From: Actinoplanes lutulentus
Lineage (GTDB): Bacteria; Actinomycetota; Actinomycetes; Mycobacteriales; Micromonosporaceae
DNA length: 64,000 nucleotides
NCBI RefSeq assembly: GCF_003259845.1
Contig: NZ_QLMJ01000009.1
Location: forward strand, 186,001 to 250,000
Reading direction: 5' to 3'
Made by a program: the position numbers and the translations under genes. Within the stretch, counting starts at the first letter, position 1, and each line of letters begins with the position of its first letter. A model generated the notes under the pieces. It was not told the origin of the DNA. It did no database searches and saw only the letters and a program-made list of their open reading frames with translations. Positions 7,624 through 15,708 of the stretch are shown here, piece by piece.

Positions 7624-8337
7624 ATGAAGCTGGGTCCCCAACTCCACCGCATCGGCAGCGACATCGTGGCGGTCTACCTCATCGTCACCGACGAGGGCGT
7701 CACGCTCATCGACGCCGGACTCTCCGGCCAATGGCCGGAACTGATCAGCGAACTGACAAGCCTGGGCCTCTCCGTCGCCGACATCCGCGGCGTCATTCTC
7801 ACGCACGGTGACTCCGACCACCTCGGCTTCGCCGAGCGACTGCGACGCGACCACCAGGTGCCGATCTTCGTCCACGCGGCCGACGCCGCGCGCGCCCGCG
7901 GCGAGATCAAAACCAAACCCACCTGGGGAAAGGTCAAGCTGGGTGGGATCACGAGCTTCTTTTGGTACGCGTCCCGCAAGGGTGGTCTCAAAACCACGTA
8001 CCTGACCGAGGTGAACACGATCGAAGACGGTCAGGTGCTCGACCTCCCCGGAGCGCCCCGGATCATCGGGCTGCCCGGGCACTCACCGGGCAGCATCGCG
8101 ATCCACTCGGCGGCCGCCGACGCGGTCTTCGTGGGTGACGCGCTGACCACCCGGCACGTGCTGACTGGCGAGAACGGTCCCCAGCCGGCCCCGTTCACCG
8201 ACGACCCGGCGCAGGCCGCCGCCTCCCTCGCGAAGATCGCCGAGCTGGACGTGACGTGGGTGCTGCCCGGCCACGGCACGCCGTGGAACCAGGGCGCGGG
8301 GGAAATCGTGCGCCGGATCGAGTCGCACCGCTCATAA
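7624..8337 (+). CDS. Metallo-beta-lactamase-fold hydrolase
   Basis: The 237-residue enzyme has the MBL metal-binding motif THGDSDH (His61, Asp63, Asp65, His66), in which the usual second His is Asp. It also has LPGHSPGS, FVGDAL and a C-terminal VLPGHGTPW. These ligands bind two zinc or iron ions for hydrolysis of thioesters, lactones or related esters; the substrate cannot be told. Unlike glyoxalase II, a basic/aromatic insertion (TKPTWGKVKLGGITSFFWYAS) sits at residues about 98-118 and may line the pocket. The ATG at 7624 coincides with the predicted transcription start. The gene is divergent from its likely TetR repressor, and an SDR gene follows 9 bases downstream, suggesting a two-gene unit. 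Confidence 0.88.
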   Translation: MKLGPQLHRIGSDIVAVYLIVTDEGVTLIDAGLSGQWPELISELTSLGLSVADIRGVILTHGDSDHLGFAERLRRDHQVPIFVHAADAARARGEIKTKPTWGKVKLGGITSFFWYASRKGGLKTTYLTEVNTIEDGQVLDLPGAPRIIGLPGHSPGSIAIHSAAADAVFVGDALTTRHVLTGENGPQPAPFTDDPAQAAASLAKIAELDVTWVLPGHGTPWNQGAGEIVRRIESHRS

Positions 8338-8346
8338 TCGCTGTTC

Positions 8347-9024
8347 ATGCACGCATTGATCGTGGGCAACAGTGACGGGATCGGTCTCGCGCTGACCAGA
8401 CGACTGATCGACGGCGGCTGGCAGGTGACCGGACTGTCGCGCAGCCCGGCCCCGGTCGGCGACCACCGCGTCGTGGACGTGACCTCGCCGGACTTCCCCC
8501 GGGCCCTGTCCGAAATCGACAACGTCGACCTCTGCGTCTACGCGGCCGGGATCGGTGACACCCTCACCGACGACTTCACCGCGCAGACCCGGGCCATCGA
8601 GGTCAACCTGCTCGGCGCCGCGCGTACCGTCGAGGTGATCGTCCCGAAGATGCTGGCCGCCGGTCGCGGGCACCTGATCGGGCTGTCCAGCATGGCCGAC
8701 ACTCTGATCAGCGCGGACGCGCCCGGCTACGCGGCCTCCAAGGCGGGCCTGAGTGCGTACTTCCTCGGCCTGGACGCGGCACTGCGCCCGCGCGGCGTCG
8801 CGGTGACGACGGTCCGCTTCGGCTTCGTCGACACCAAGATGGCGAAGTCACCGGTCACCCCATTCCGCATCCCGACCGAGAAGGCCGTCGACGTACTCCT
8901 GACCTGTGTCCGAAAACGCCCAGCCCTGGTCTCCTATCCGCGCCGCATGGCGGCGCTCACCGGCGTCCTCGGTCCCGCTCTCCGCCTCGCCGCCCGCTCA
9001 AAACCCTTCTTCGGTACGCGTTAA
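8347..9024 (+). CDS. Short-chain dehydrogenase/reductase
   Basis: This is a 225-residue SDR protein. The N-terminal nucleotide-binding stretch is MHALIVGNSDGIGLALTRRL, a variant of TGxxxGIG. Next come CVYAAGIGD (NAG-like motif), GLSSMADTL with the catalytic Ser, and the YxxxK motif GYAASKAG. The acceptor is unknown. It starts 9 bases after the MBL-fold hydrolase gene and is probably co-transcribed under the same TetR control. A hydrolase followed by a reductase could act on one ligand, but this is inference. Length is slightly below the classical 250 residues because the C-terminal region is short. Confidence 0.85.
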   Translation: MHALIVGNSDGIGLALTRRLIDGGWQVTGLSRSPAPVGDHRVVDVTSPDFPRALSEIDNVDLCVYAAGIGDTLTDDFTAQTRAIEVNLLGAARTVEVIVPKMLAAGRGHLIGLSSMADTLISADAPGYAASKAGLSAYFLGLDAALRPRGVAVTTVRFGFVDTKMAKSPVTPFRIPTEKAVDVLLTCVRKRPALVSYPRRMAALTGVLGPALRLAARSKPFFGTR

Positions 9025-9122
9025 CGACGCCACCCACGCGCGACAATTCGCCCATCGCCGTGTTTCGTGATGCCCATCCGATCCGGACGGTCCTCCGGTG
9101 ACGATCTGCCGCTAGGGTTCTG

Positions 9123-9139
9123 TGGAAACGGCGTTTCCA
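9123..9139. promoter_or_regulatory. Perfect inverted repeat upstream of the epimerase gene
   Basis: TGGAAAC-GGC-GTTTCCA is a 7+3+7 perfect palindrome ending 15 bases before ATG 9155. The pattern is similar to LacI-family or other dimeric-regulator operators. It sits where a repressor would block translation initiation or transcription; no adjacent regulator gene is present. Confidence 0.45.
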
Positions 9140-9154
9140 TAGGGCGGAGTGCTT

Positions 9155-9973
9155 ATGCGATACGTGATCGTCGGCTGTGGGAACGTCGGTATGGAGCTGG
9201 CCCGGCGCTGGACCGCGGCCGGTCACCACGTCGTCGGGACGACCACCTCGCCCGCCCGGGCCGCCGAGGTCGGCGCGGTCTGCGCGTCGGTCGCGGTGCT
9301 GCGCGGCAGTGACCGTTCCGCGCTGTCCGAAGCGGTCACCGGCGCCGACGCGGTGGTGCTCACGGTGAGCCCGCGCATCACCCGCGCCTTCGACGCCACG
9401 GCGCGCGTAGCCGAGTACGCCGACACCCTGACCGCTACGGCGCGTACCGCGGCGGCGGTCCATGATCGCGTCGTCTTCACCAGTTCGGTGTCCGTTTATG
9501 GTCGCGGTCTCGCGCCCGTCGTCGACGAGACCACGCCGCTCACCGACGATCCGGACGCCTCGCCGCGCAACTTCATCGCGGCCGAGGCGGCGGTCCTGGC
9601 CGCGGCGCGCGGCGCGGTCGTGCGTCTTCCCGATGTGTACGGGCATCCGCGCGACATCGACTACCCGAGCCGGGTGAAGCTGGCCCACGAGATGCTCGGC
9701 GGCAGCGTGCCGTTCGACGGCGAGGCCCTGCTCTATCGGATCGACTACCGGGATGCCGCCGCGGCGCTCGACTTTGTGGTCACCGGTGGCCTGACCGGGG
9801 TCTACAACGCGGTACCGGACGCCGTCACGCCGCCGACCAACCGGGAGGTCTTCGCCGGAATCTGCGCGGCAGAGGGCTGGCCGGACCTGACCTATCGCGC
9901 GGAGATCGCCACCCCGGTGGTGCCGATGAGCTCGGCGAAGCTGCGCGCGGCCGGATTCACCTTTGACCACTGA
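9155..9973 (+). CDS. NAD(P)-dependent epimerase/dehydratase-like SDR protein
   Basis: This 272-residue atypical extended SDR begins MRYVIVGCGNVGMELARRW, a Rossmann GxGNVG motif. It continues with VFTSSVSVYG, and near the C-terminus FVVTGGLTGVYNAVPDAVTPPTNREVF resembles YeeZ-type NAD-dependent epimerases. The canonical Tyr-x-x-x-Lys is not evident, as in other atypical members, so catalysis as an epimerase is uncertain. The ATG at 9155 was chosen over GTG 9149 because GGGCGGAG lies five bases upstream. It is monocistronic, preceded by a palindrome and followed by a hairpin at 9987. Confidence 0.8.
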   Translation: MRYVIVGCGNVGMELARRWTAAGHHVVGTTTSPARAAEVGAVCASVAVLRGSDRSALSEAVTGADAVVLTVSPRITRAFDATARVAEYADTLTATARTAAAVHDRVVFTSSVSVYGRGLAPVVDETTPLTDDPDASPRNFIAAEAAVLAAARGAVVRLPDVYGHPRDIDYPSRVKLAHEMLGGSVPFDGEALLYRIDYRDAAAALDFVVTGGLTGVYNAVPDAVTPPTNREVFAGICAAEGWPDLTYRAEIATPVVPMSSAKLRAAGFTFDH

Positions 9974-9986
9974 GGGAAGAGCGGGA

Positions 9987-10018
9987 GCGGCGGCGGCCCG
10001 AATCGGTACCGCCGCCGC
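9987..10018 (+). terminator. GC-rich hairpin terminator
   Basis: GCGGCGGCGG (9987-9996) pairs perfectly with CCGCCGCCGC (10009-10018) across a 12-base loop, 14 bases after the epimerase stop. A second short hairpin (CGTGCC-A-GGCACG, 10021-10033) follows. It lies between convergent genes and may serve both. Confidence 0.65.
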
Positions 10019-10114
10019 CTCCGTGCCAGGCACGGCCCCGGGGGCAGGGGAGTGCCCTCGTAGATCAAGGACGTTTGGCACCCCTGCTTCCGTTGCATCG
10101 GTAACCAGAATTTT

Positions 10115-11065
10115 TCAATTGATCGATCCGACCTGCTTCACGTGGCGGACCAGCGGGGCCGACTCCACCCGCTCCACCCCGTCGAGGGAGCCGATCTTCT
10201 CGGTCAGATAGCGGTAGAAGCCGGCCATGTCCTGGCAGACGACGGTGGCGGTGACGTTCGTCGGCCCCGTCGTGGCGGCCGCGAAGACGACCTCGTCGTG
10301 CGCGGCCAGCGCGGCGCCGACCTCGGCGAGCCGGGACGGCGCCACCGACAGCCAGAGCATCACCCGGCCCCGATATCCGAGTGCGTCCGGGTCGATCTCC
10401 ACGTCGCAGAAGAGCGCGCCGGTGCCCAGCAGGTCGCGTAGCCGCCGGCGCACGGTGGACTCCGGCCACCCGGTTGCCGCCGCCAGTTCGGTGTACCCGA
10501 GCCGGCCGTCCCGGGCCAGCGCGTCGATCAGCGGCTGATCGGCATCGGTCAGCTGGGGGTGACCGGGCAGCCGCTCCGGCGTCAGGGCCTCGATCTGCTC
10601 GCTGGTCAGCGCCTGGTCACGGCCGTCCGGCCCGATCGCTCCGCCGCTGAACTGGTGGATCAGACAGTGCGCCGTCACCGAGACCAGACGCGGCGTACGC
10701 GGCAGCTTCTCCAGCAGCAGCGACTCCCAGTCGGCGGTGGCCGGTACGCGTACGCTGCAGGAGATCTCCGTCCCGCCGCTGGTCAGGCTCACCCAGACCG
10801 TGTCGCGGCGACGCGCGAGCGCCGCGGCGATGGTCGTCGCCGCATCCGGCGCGGTACGCAACCGGATCGTCCACATCTCCTGACCTAGCGTCAGCGGGTT
10901 CGGCAGCGCCACGACCCGCAGGCCGGCCTGTTCGCGCAGCTTGCGGTACCGGCGGGCCACGGTCTGGTCGGCGACGCCGAGGGCCACGCCGATCTCCCGG
11001 TAACCGGCCCGGCCGTTGATCCGCAACGCGTGGATCACCTGCTGGTCGAGCGTGTCGATTTCCAT
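10115..11065 (-). CDS. Lrp/AsnC-family regulator with two DNA-binding and two sensing domains
   Basis: The 316-residue protein is a tandem duplication. Residues about 1-140 hold one Lrp unit (MEIDTLDQQVIHALRINGRAGYREIGVALG helix-turn-helix, then a RAM-like ligand domain). Residues about 165-316 hold a second unit (DADQPLIDALARDGRLGYTELAAATG..., WPESTVRRRL). Standard Lrp proteins have about 150 residues, so this is the double-length actinobacterial form. ATG 11065 was chosen because it begins the HTH; longer upstream starts encode no domain. It is divergent from an MFS exporter with 86 bases between them. Control of that exporter in response to an amino acid or similar metabolite is likely. 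Confidence 0.88.
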   Translation of the reverse strand: MEIDTLDQQVIHALRINGRAGYREIGVALGVADQTVARRYRKLREQAGLRVVALPNPLTLGQEMWTIRLRTAPDAATTIAAALARRRDTVWVSLTSGGTEISCSVRVPATADWESLLLEKLPRTPRLVSVTAHCLIHQFSGGAIGPDGRDQALTSEQIEALTPERLPGHPQLTDADQPLIDALARDGRLGYTELAAATGWPESTVRRRLRDLLGTGALFCDVEIDPDALGYRGRVMLWLSVAPSRLAEVGAALAAHDEVVFAAATTGPTNVTATVVCQDMAGFYRYLTEKIGSLDGVERVESAPLVRHVKQVGSIN

Positions 11066-11151
11066 CGACCCAGCGTAATCAGGTGTCGAGATCCGCCGGT
11101 TTCCACGTTCTGCGTCGCTCTCTCCGCCGCCGGACCGGCACAGTGCTTCGC

Positions 11152-12531
11152 ATGCACAAATGGTCACCGCTCGTCGCCGTCTGTCTCGGCACGTTCCTTC
11201 TTCTCGTCGACGTCACCGTCGTCGTGGTCGCCCTGCCGGACATCGCCGCCAGCCTCGGCGCCGGCGCCGGCGAACTGCAATGGATCCTCGACGGTTACGC
11301 CCTCGCACTCGCTGCGCTCCTGCTCGGCGCCGGGTCACTGGCCGATCGGTACGGGCGCCGCCGCGCGTACGGAATCGGGCTCTTGATCTTTGGGGTTTCG
11401 TCGTTGATCTGTGCGTTGGCGCCGGATGCGGCGACGCTGATCGGCGCCCGGATCGTGCAGGGGATCGGGGGTGCGGCGATGTATGCCACGACGGCCGCGC
11501 TGCTCAACGTGACCTATCAGGGGCGGGATCGGGGTGTGGCGTTCGGTGTCTGGGGAGCGGTGAACGGTGCGGCCGCGGCTGCCGGGCCGATCGCCGGTGG
11601 GCTGCTGACCGAGCACCTCGGGTGGCATTGGATCTTCCTGGTGAACCTGCCGATCTGTGCCGCTGCGGCCTGGTTCACCTATCGGGGTGTCGTGGAGTCC
11701 CGTGCGCCGCGGGCGGGCCGGTTCGATGTGCCGGGGACGGTGGCGTTCACGGTGGGGGCGGGGGCGTTGACCTATGGGCTGATCTCGGCTTCGGTGTCAG
11801 GGTGGAGTGCCGGGGTGACGATCGGGTCGATCACTGCTGGACTTATCGGATTTATCGTATTTATGGTTGTCGAGCGGCGCTCGGACCATCCGATGCTGGA
11901 TCTTGGGCTGTTCCGGCGGCCGGCGTTCGCCTCGCTGATCGCGGCGGCGTTTCTCACCCAGGCGGCGGCGTTCGCGGTGATGCCTTATACGACCGTGTGG
12001 CTTCAGCGGATCCTCGGTCACGGGCCGGTTGACGCCGGGCTGCTCGGCGCGCTGCCGATGAGTCTCGCGTCGCTGGTGGTCGGCGTTTTCGCTGGTCGGG
12101 CGCTGCAGGGGCGGCCGGCGCGCTGGACCGTCGGTGTCGGCCTGCTGCTGGTGGCTGCCGGTGATCTGCTGCAGACGCGGGTTGACTCGTCGTCCGGCGG
12201 GGGTGTGCTGATTCCCGGGCTGGTCCTGGTCGGGCTCGGCGTCGGAATGGTTCTGCCGACCATGTCGTCGGCGATTCTTGACGAGGTGCCGAAGGAGCGC
12301 AGCGGGATGGCGGGCGGCGCGATGAACGCGTTCCGGCAGCTGGGGTTCGCGTTCGGGGTGGCGGTGCTCGGGACGGTGTTCGGTTCGGCCTATGGTTCGG
12401 GCTCTTTTGTGGATGGGCTTGATACGGCTCTGTTGATCGCGGCCGGGCTGGCGCTGGTGGGTGCGGTGGTGGTGCTGGTGTTCGCCAGGCACAAGGAGCA
12501 GGCGGCGGCGGTTGCCGGAGTGGCCGGGTGA
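11152..12531 (+). CDS. MFS drug-efflux transporter, DHA2 (14-TM) family
   Basis: The 459-residue protein contains the DHA2 signature in its first helix (FLLLVDVTVVVVALPDI), motif A (GSLADRYGRRRAYGIGL) and motif C region (GAAAAAGPIAGGLL). Hydrophobic segments fit 14 membrane helices. These proton-driven antiporters export drugs or metabolites. The ATG at 11152 is preferred because it directly precedes the first helix; a GTG nine bases upstream is possible. It is divergent from the double-Lrp regulator, suggesting regulated efflux. The convergent TetR gene downstream ends 8 bases after its stop, with a run of seven T residues between them. Confidence 0.9.
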   Translation: MHKWSPLVAVCLGTFLLLVDVTVVVVALPDIAASLGAGAGELQWILDGYALALAALLLGAGSLADRYGRRRAYGIGLLIFGVSSLICALAPDAATLIGARIVQGIGGAAMYATTAALLNVTYQGRDRGVAFGVWGAVNGAAAAAGPIAGGLLTEHLGWHWIFLVNLPICAAAAWFTYRGVVESRAPRAGRFDVPGTVAFTVGAGALTYGLISASVSGWSAGVTIGSITAGLIGFIVFMVVERRSDHPMLDLGLFRRPAFASLIAAAFLTQAAAFAVMPYTTVWLQRILGHGPVDAGLLGALPMSLASLVVGVFAGRALQGRPARWTVGVGLLLVAAGDLLQTRVDSSSGGGVLIPGLVLVGLGVGMVLPTMSSAILDEVPKERSGMAGGAMNAFRQLGFAFGVAVLGTVFGSAYGSGSFVDGLDTALLIAAGLALVGAVVVLVFARHKEQAAAVAGVAG

Positions 12532-12539
12532 CGGTTTTT

Positions 12540-13319
12540 TTACGGCTTACCGACGGCTCGGGTGACTATCGCGCGGATCTCCTCCACCGGCACCGGGGTG
12601 GTCGCCAGAGTTTTATGAATGACGAGGCCCTCGATCAGCGCGTCCACCCCGCGGGCGGTCACCGGATCGACGAAGCGTTCCAGTACCGCGCGGCTGGCCC
12701 GCATCCATGTCTCGGTGACCTCGCGCAAGGCCGGGTCGCGCAGCGCGGCGAGGTAGAGCTCGTACGCGATCGCCCAGTCGTGCGTGTCGGCGCCCGCGTC
12801 GCCGTGGATCAGCCGGGTCACCGCGTCGATCAGCTGGTCGCGGTCGTGCACCCCGTCGAAGTGCGCGGCGTACGTCGCTGACATCCGCTCGGCGTGCCGC
12901 TTGAAGGCTTGCGCGCGCAGATCGTCGAGCCCGGTGAAGTGATACGTCAGCGAACCCAGCGGGACATCCGCCGCCGCCGCGATCAGCCGGTGCGTGGTGC
13001 CGGCTACACCGTGCTCGGCGATCACCTGGATGGCGGCGTCGACGATGCGATCCTTGCGATCCGGGTCGTGACGGCGAGCGCGGCGCGGGTTGTTGCGTTT
13101 AGTGGGGTCGTGGTGGGCTTTTTCGGTCGGGCCAGCTTGGGACGGGCTGGCTTTGGATGGGCTGGCTTTGGGCAGGCCAGCTTTGGATGGGCTGGCTTTG
13201 GGCAGGCCGGCTTTGGTTGGCGCGGCTTTCGCTGGGGTGGCTTTTGCGGGGGCGGCTTTTGCGGGGTTTGCTGCCGGGGTGGCCTGACGCACGACGCCGT
13301 CGGCGCGCGTCCGGCTCAC
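12540..13319 (-). CDS. TetR-family regulator with Lys/Ala/Pro-rich N-terminal tail
   Basis: The 259-residue protein has a TetR DNA-binding domain at residues about 80-125 (DRIVDAAIQVIAEHGVAGTTHRLIAAAADVPLGSLTYHF) and a C-terminal ligand domain with YELYLAALRDPALREV. The first 75 residues are not part of the family. They consist of AKAAPAKATPAKAAPTKA and LPKASPSK repeats followed by RNNPRRARRHD, resembling the basic tail of histone H1-like or HupB-type proteins. The GTG at 13319 overlaps the TGA of the acetyltransferase gene (GTGA), indicating translational coupling. A GTG nine codons later is also possible. The tail comes from a DNA minisatellite. Confidence 0.85.
   Translation of the reverse strand: MSRTRADGVVRQATPAANPAKAAPAKATPAKAAPTKAGLPKASPSKAGLPKASPSKASPSQAGPTEKAHHDPTKRNNPRRARRHDPDRKDRIVDAAIQVIAEHGVAGTTHRLIAAAADVPLGSLTYHFTGLDDLRAQAFKRHAERMSATYAAHFDGVHDRDQLIDAVTRLIHGDAGADTHDWAIAYELYLAALRDPALREVTETWMRASRAVLERFVDPVTARGVDALIEGLVIHKTLATTPVPVEEIRAIVTRAVGKP
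13130..13260. repeat. Minisatellite encoding the TetR basic tail
   Basis: Imperfect units of the type GATGGGCTGGCTTTGGGCAG and GGGGCGGCTTTTGC are repeated across this stretch. On the minus strand they encode PAKA and PSKAGLPKA repeats at the N-terminus of the TetR protein. Confidence 0.8.
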
Positions 13320-13882
13320 AGTTCGCGGATGACGCGCGCCGGCGAACCGACCGCGACCACGTTGGACGGCAGATCCTTCACGACCACCGAACCGGCGCCG
13401 ACCACGGTGTTCTCGCCGATCGTCACGCCGGGGCAGACGATCACCCCGCCGCCGAGCCAGACGTTGTCCCCGATGACGATCGGTTCCGCCGACTCCCACT
13501 TGTCCCGGCGCGGCCCCGGCTCGAGCGGGTGCGTAGCGGTCAGCAGCTGAACGTTCGGCCCGATCTGCACGTCGTCACCGATCGTCACCTTCGCCACATC
13601 CAGAACGACAAGACCGAAGTTCGCGAACGTACGCGCACCGACCGTCGTCTGGAAGCCGTAGTCACACTGGAACGGCGGCCGGATCTCACTGCCCTCACCG
13701 AACCCGCCGAGCAGCTCGGTCAGCAGCTCCCGCCGCCGGTCATCGTCGGTCGGATCCATCGCGTTGATCTCGTGGGCGAGGCGCCGGGCGCGGGCGGACT
13801 CCCGGGCGATATCCGGGTCATCGGCGATGTAGAGCTCTCCGGCGAGCATCCGTGCGTGCATGCTCTTCTCACTGACGGACAT
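13316..13882 (-). CDS. Sugar O-acetyltransferase, maltose/galactoside acetyltransferase type
   Basis: The protein has 188 residues, the usual family length. An N-terminal Mac domain (SMHARMLAGELYIADDPDIARESARARRL) is followed by a left-handed beta-helix of hexapeptide repeats (VTIGDDVQIGPNVQLLT, PIVIGDNVWLGGGVIVCPGVTIG, NTVVGAGSVVVKDLP). The catalytic His is in ATHPLEP. It transfers acetyl from acetyl-CoA to a sugar or similar acceptor. The ATG 13882 start matches the family; the sequence TACATT 8-13 bases upstream would allow a leaderless transcript, though no -35 is clear. It is the first gene of an operon with the downstream TetR gene, joined by a 4-base overlap. Confidence 0.92.
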   Translation of the reverse strand: MSVSEKSMHARMLAGELYIADDPDIARESARARRLAHEINAMDPTDDDRRRELLTELLGGFGEGSEIRPPFQCDYGFQTTVGARTFANFGLVVLDVAKVTIGDDVQIGPNVQLLTATHPLEPGPRRDKWESAEPIVIGDNVWLGGGVIVCPGVTIGENTVVGAGSVVVKDLPSNVVAVGSPARVIREL

Positions 13883-14414
13883 GTGTACAAATGTACGCTG
13901 AGTTGCCAACCACCGCGTCCCATTAATCGCCGGTTTCCACCTCCCCGATCGATGGCCGGCGGGGTCGGCGGGGTCGGCGGGGCGGCGGGCCGGTGGGCCG
14001 GCGGGCCGACGGGCCGGTGGGGCGGCGGGTCGGCAGGGCGGCGGGTCGGCGGGTCGGCAGGGTCGGCGGAGTCGGCGGCTGTTTCGCCGGCCCGGCCGTG
14101 GGCTCGCTCCTCGCGCCCCGCCCGGCACTCCCCGCGTGATCGAACCCCGCCGGCTAGGTGCGCAGGTGCAGTGACCATCGCCGCAGAGTTGGGGGCACAC
14201 AGTGGTGCGGGGCATACGTTCGGAGGCTGGTGTATTTCCTGGACTCACCCCTGCGAGGGCCGGCTGGCTCGCACTGCTGGTTATTGGAAATCCCGCAAGT
14301 AGCGGACGCCAGGTCTTGATCGCCTCTCCGCCACAGTCCTCCCGTGGCGATCGTGGCCCCCGAACCACACCCCGGCGGGAACGGCGGCCCAAGATCGCGC
14401 AGGCCAAAGCGGCT

Positions 14415-14577
14415 GTGTCGATTTCGGGTTCGCTACGCCCCCAAACTCGACACGCACCCCGCGGTTCGCCTGGCCTGTGTCGGTTTCGGGTTTGCTGCGC
14501 CCCCAAATTCGACACGGACCCCGCGGATCGCCTGCGCTGTGTCGATTTCGGGTTCGATACGCGCCTCAACTCGACAC
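14415..14577. repeat. Three tandem copies of the 39-bp GTGTCGA...TCGACAC hairpin
   Basis: Copies lie at 14415-14453, 14477-14515 and 14539-14577, an exact 62-bp period. Each 39-bp core begins GTGTCG(A/G) and ends TCGACAC, so its ends pair for seven bases, with further pairing between TTxGGG and CCCxAA inside. The 23-bp spacers (such as the one containing ACCCCGCGG) are also similar. Related 39-bp copies occur at 50517, 58779 and 58840. Confidence 0.9.
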
Positions 14578-14944
14578 ACAGCGGGCGGGGGTACTCGCGG
14601 CGCATTGCCTTCGGCCCGCCTGGCGGAATCTGGACTCGCGGCTGGGTGACTCGCTCCCCGCGGAGACGAGACCTACGGCGACAAATCACGCCCGACCATA
14701 GGTCGACGGCACGCATCCCCGGGTAAGCGGCTACCTCAATTGACCAGCAGGGTCAGTGCTCTCCGTGCCGGTCAGCTGAGGGTGCTGCTTACTCGGGGGC
14801 GTGACGTCAAACAGCCGGGGCTCGGCCGTCCGGGTTGGTCGATTGCCGCCGCTCTCGTCCGGACCTCGACACGCGCGGCCCGGCTACGCGGTGCGGGTCG
14901 TGATGCGGGTGCACCCTGTCGCGGAAGGTCTCGTGTCGCAGGAC

Positions 14945-15027
14945 GAGCCGTAGCTGAGAGCGGTTATTAGACGGCCATTCCGTGGCTGGACTACGGCTCG
15001 CGCCCCTGAGCCGTAGTCCAGCCACGG
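14945..15027. repeat. GAGCCGTAG palindromic element with perfect 20-bp stem
   Basis: GAGCCGTAGCTGAG at 14945-14958 is followed by arms at 14980-14999 and 15008-15027 that are perfectly complementary over 20 bases with an 8-base loop (right arm begins GAGCCGTAGTCCAGCC). A further CTACGGCTGG occurs at about 15054. The element shares its GAGCCGTAG core with repeats at 22265 and 58944. It might act as a terminator, but no gene ends here. Confidence 0.88.
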
Positions 15028-15060
15028 TATGAGTGCCCGATAACAGGCCTGGGCTACGGC

Positions 15061-15150
15061 TGGCTCGGCTCGCTCGGCTGGCTCGGCTCGCTCGGCTGGC
15101 TCGGCTGGCTCGGCTGGCTCGGCTCGCTCGGCTCGCTCGGCTCGCTCGCG
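15061..15150. repeat. Ten tandem 9-bp repeats
   Basis: Units TGGCTCGGC and TCGCTCGGC alternate irregularly for ten copies. They produce a Ser-Glu-Pro/Ser-Gln-Pro frame on the minus strand that lacks any domain, so I treat it as non-coding. Confidence 0.9.
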
Positions 15151-15574
15151 TGGTGGCGGACGTGTCCAGGGGGCGGGGTGTCCGCGCGAGTGCCGCGAGG
15201 CTTCAGCGTTTGCGTCGCGCGAGGCGTGGGCCGGCTCGGGTGCGTGGCCGGGCTCGGGTTCGCGGCAGGCCCGGACGTATAGGCAGGGCTTGGTGCGTGG
15301 CCGGGCTCGGGCGCATGACCGGGCTGGGTGCGCGTGGCCGGGCCCGGGTTCGCGGCAGGGCTGGGCGCGTGGGCTGGGCTGGGCGCGTGGGCTGGGCTCG
15401 GGCGCATGGGGCGGGCTGGGCGCGTGGGCGGGCTCGACGCATGGGCCGGGCCGGGCTGAGTGTGTGGGCGGGCTGGGCGGGTGCTGCGCCGAGCCCGGTG
15501 CTGGGCCGGGTGCGGGAATGGGTGGTGGTTGGCCTTGACCGCGGTTGTGGTGCGTCGTAATGTGTCCGTAACTC

Positions 15575-15586
15575 TGAAACGTTTCA
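15575..15586. promoter_or_regulatory. LacI-type operator candidate upstream of the rhamnulose operon
   Basis: TGAAACGTTTCA is a perfect 12-bp palindrome with a central CG, the hallmark of LacI-family operators. It lies 123 bases upstream of the aldolase-dehydrogenase start, inside the expected promoter region. Rhamnose operons of actinobacteria are commonly controlled by LacI-family regulators; none is encoded in the window. Confidence 0.6.
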
Positions 15587-15708
15587 CACCGGCATCGGGA
15601 AACCACGGGCTCTCTACTACCGAGAACGGCCCGTGACCAGCACCAACCCCAACCCCGGGAACCCCGTGAAACTGGAAGACGGAACCCGCCCCGGCCCGAA
15701 GGACCGTC

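Larger units (their letters stand above)
13883..15708. other. 1.8-kb non-coding region rich in repeats and hairpins
   Basis: I see no credible gene here. In order it holds a GGGTCGGCG/GGGCCGGCG low-complexity block (about 13952-14083), a three-copy 62-bp repeat with 39-bp hairpins (14415-14577), GAGCCGTAG palindromic elements with a perfect 20-bp stem (14945-15027), a 9-bp minisatellite (15061-15150), GGGCTGGGCGCGT-rich DNA to about 15530, and the promoter region of the rhamnulose operon with a palindrome at 15575. Long frames over this DNA are side effects of high GC content. Confidence 0.7.

Noticed and set aside
14415..14577. CRISPR array
   Set aside because: Only three copies, spacers nearly identical to each other, no cas genes.
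14200..14726. Frames encoding repeated Phe/Arg/Asp-Thr motifs over the 39-bp hairpins
   Set aside because: Same peptide pattern in all frames of a palindromic repeat; no ribosome site or domain.
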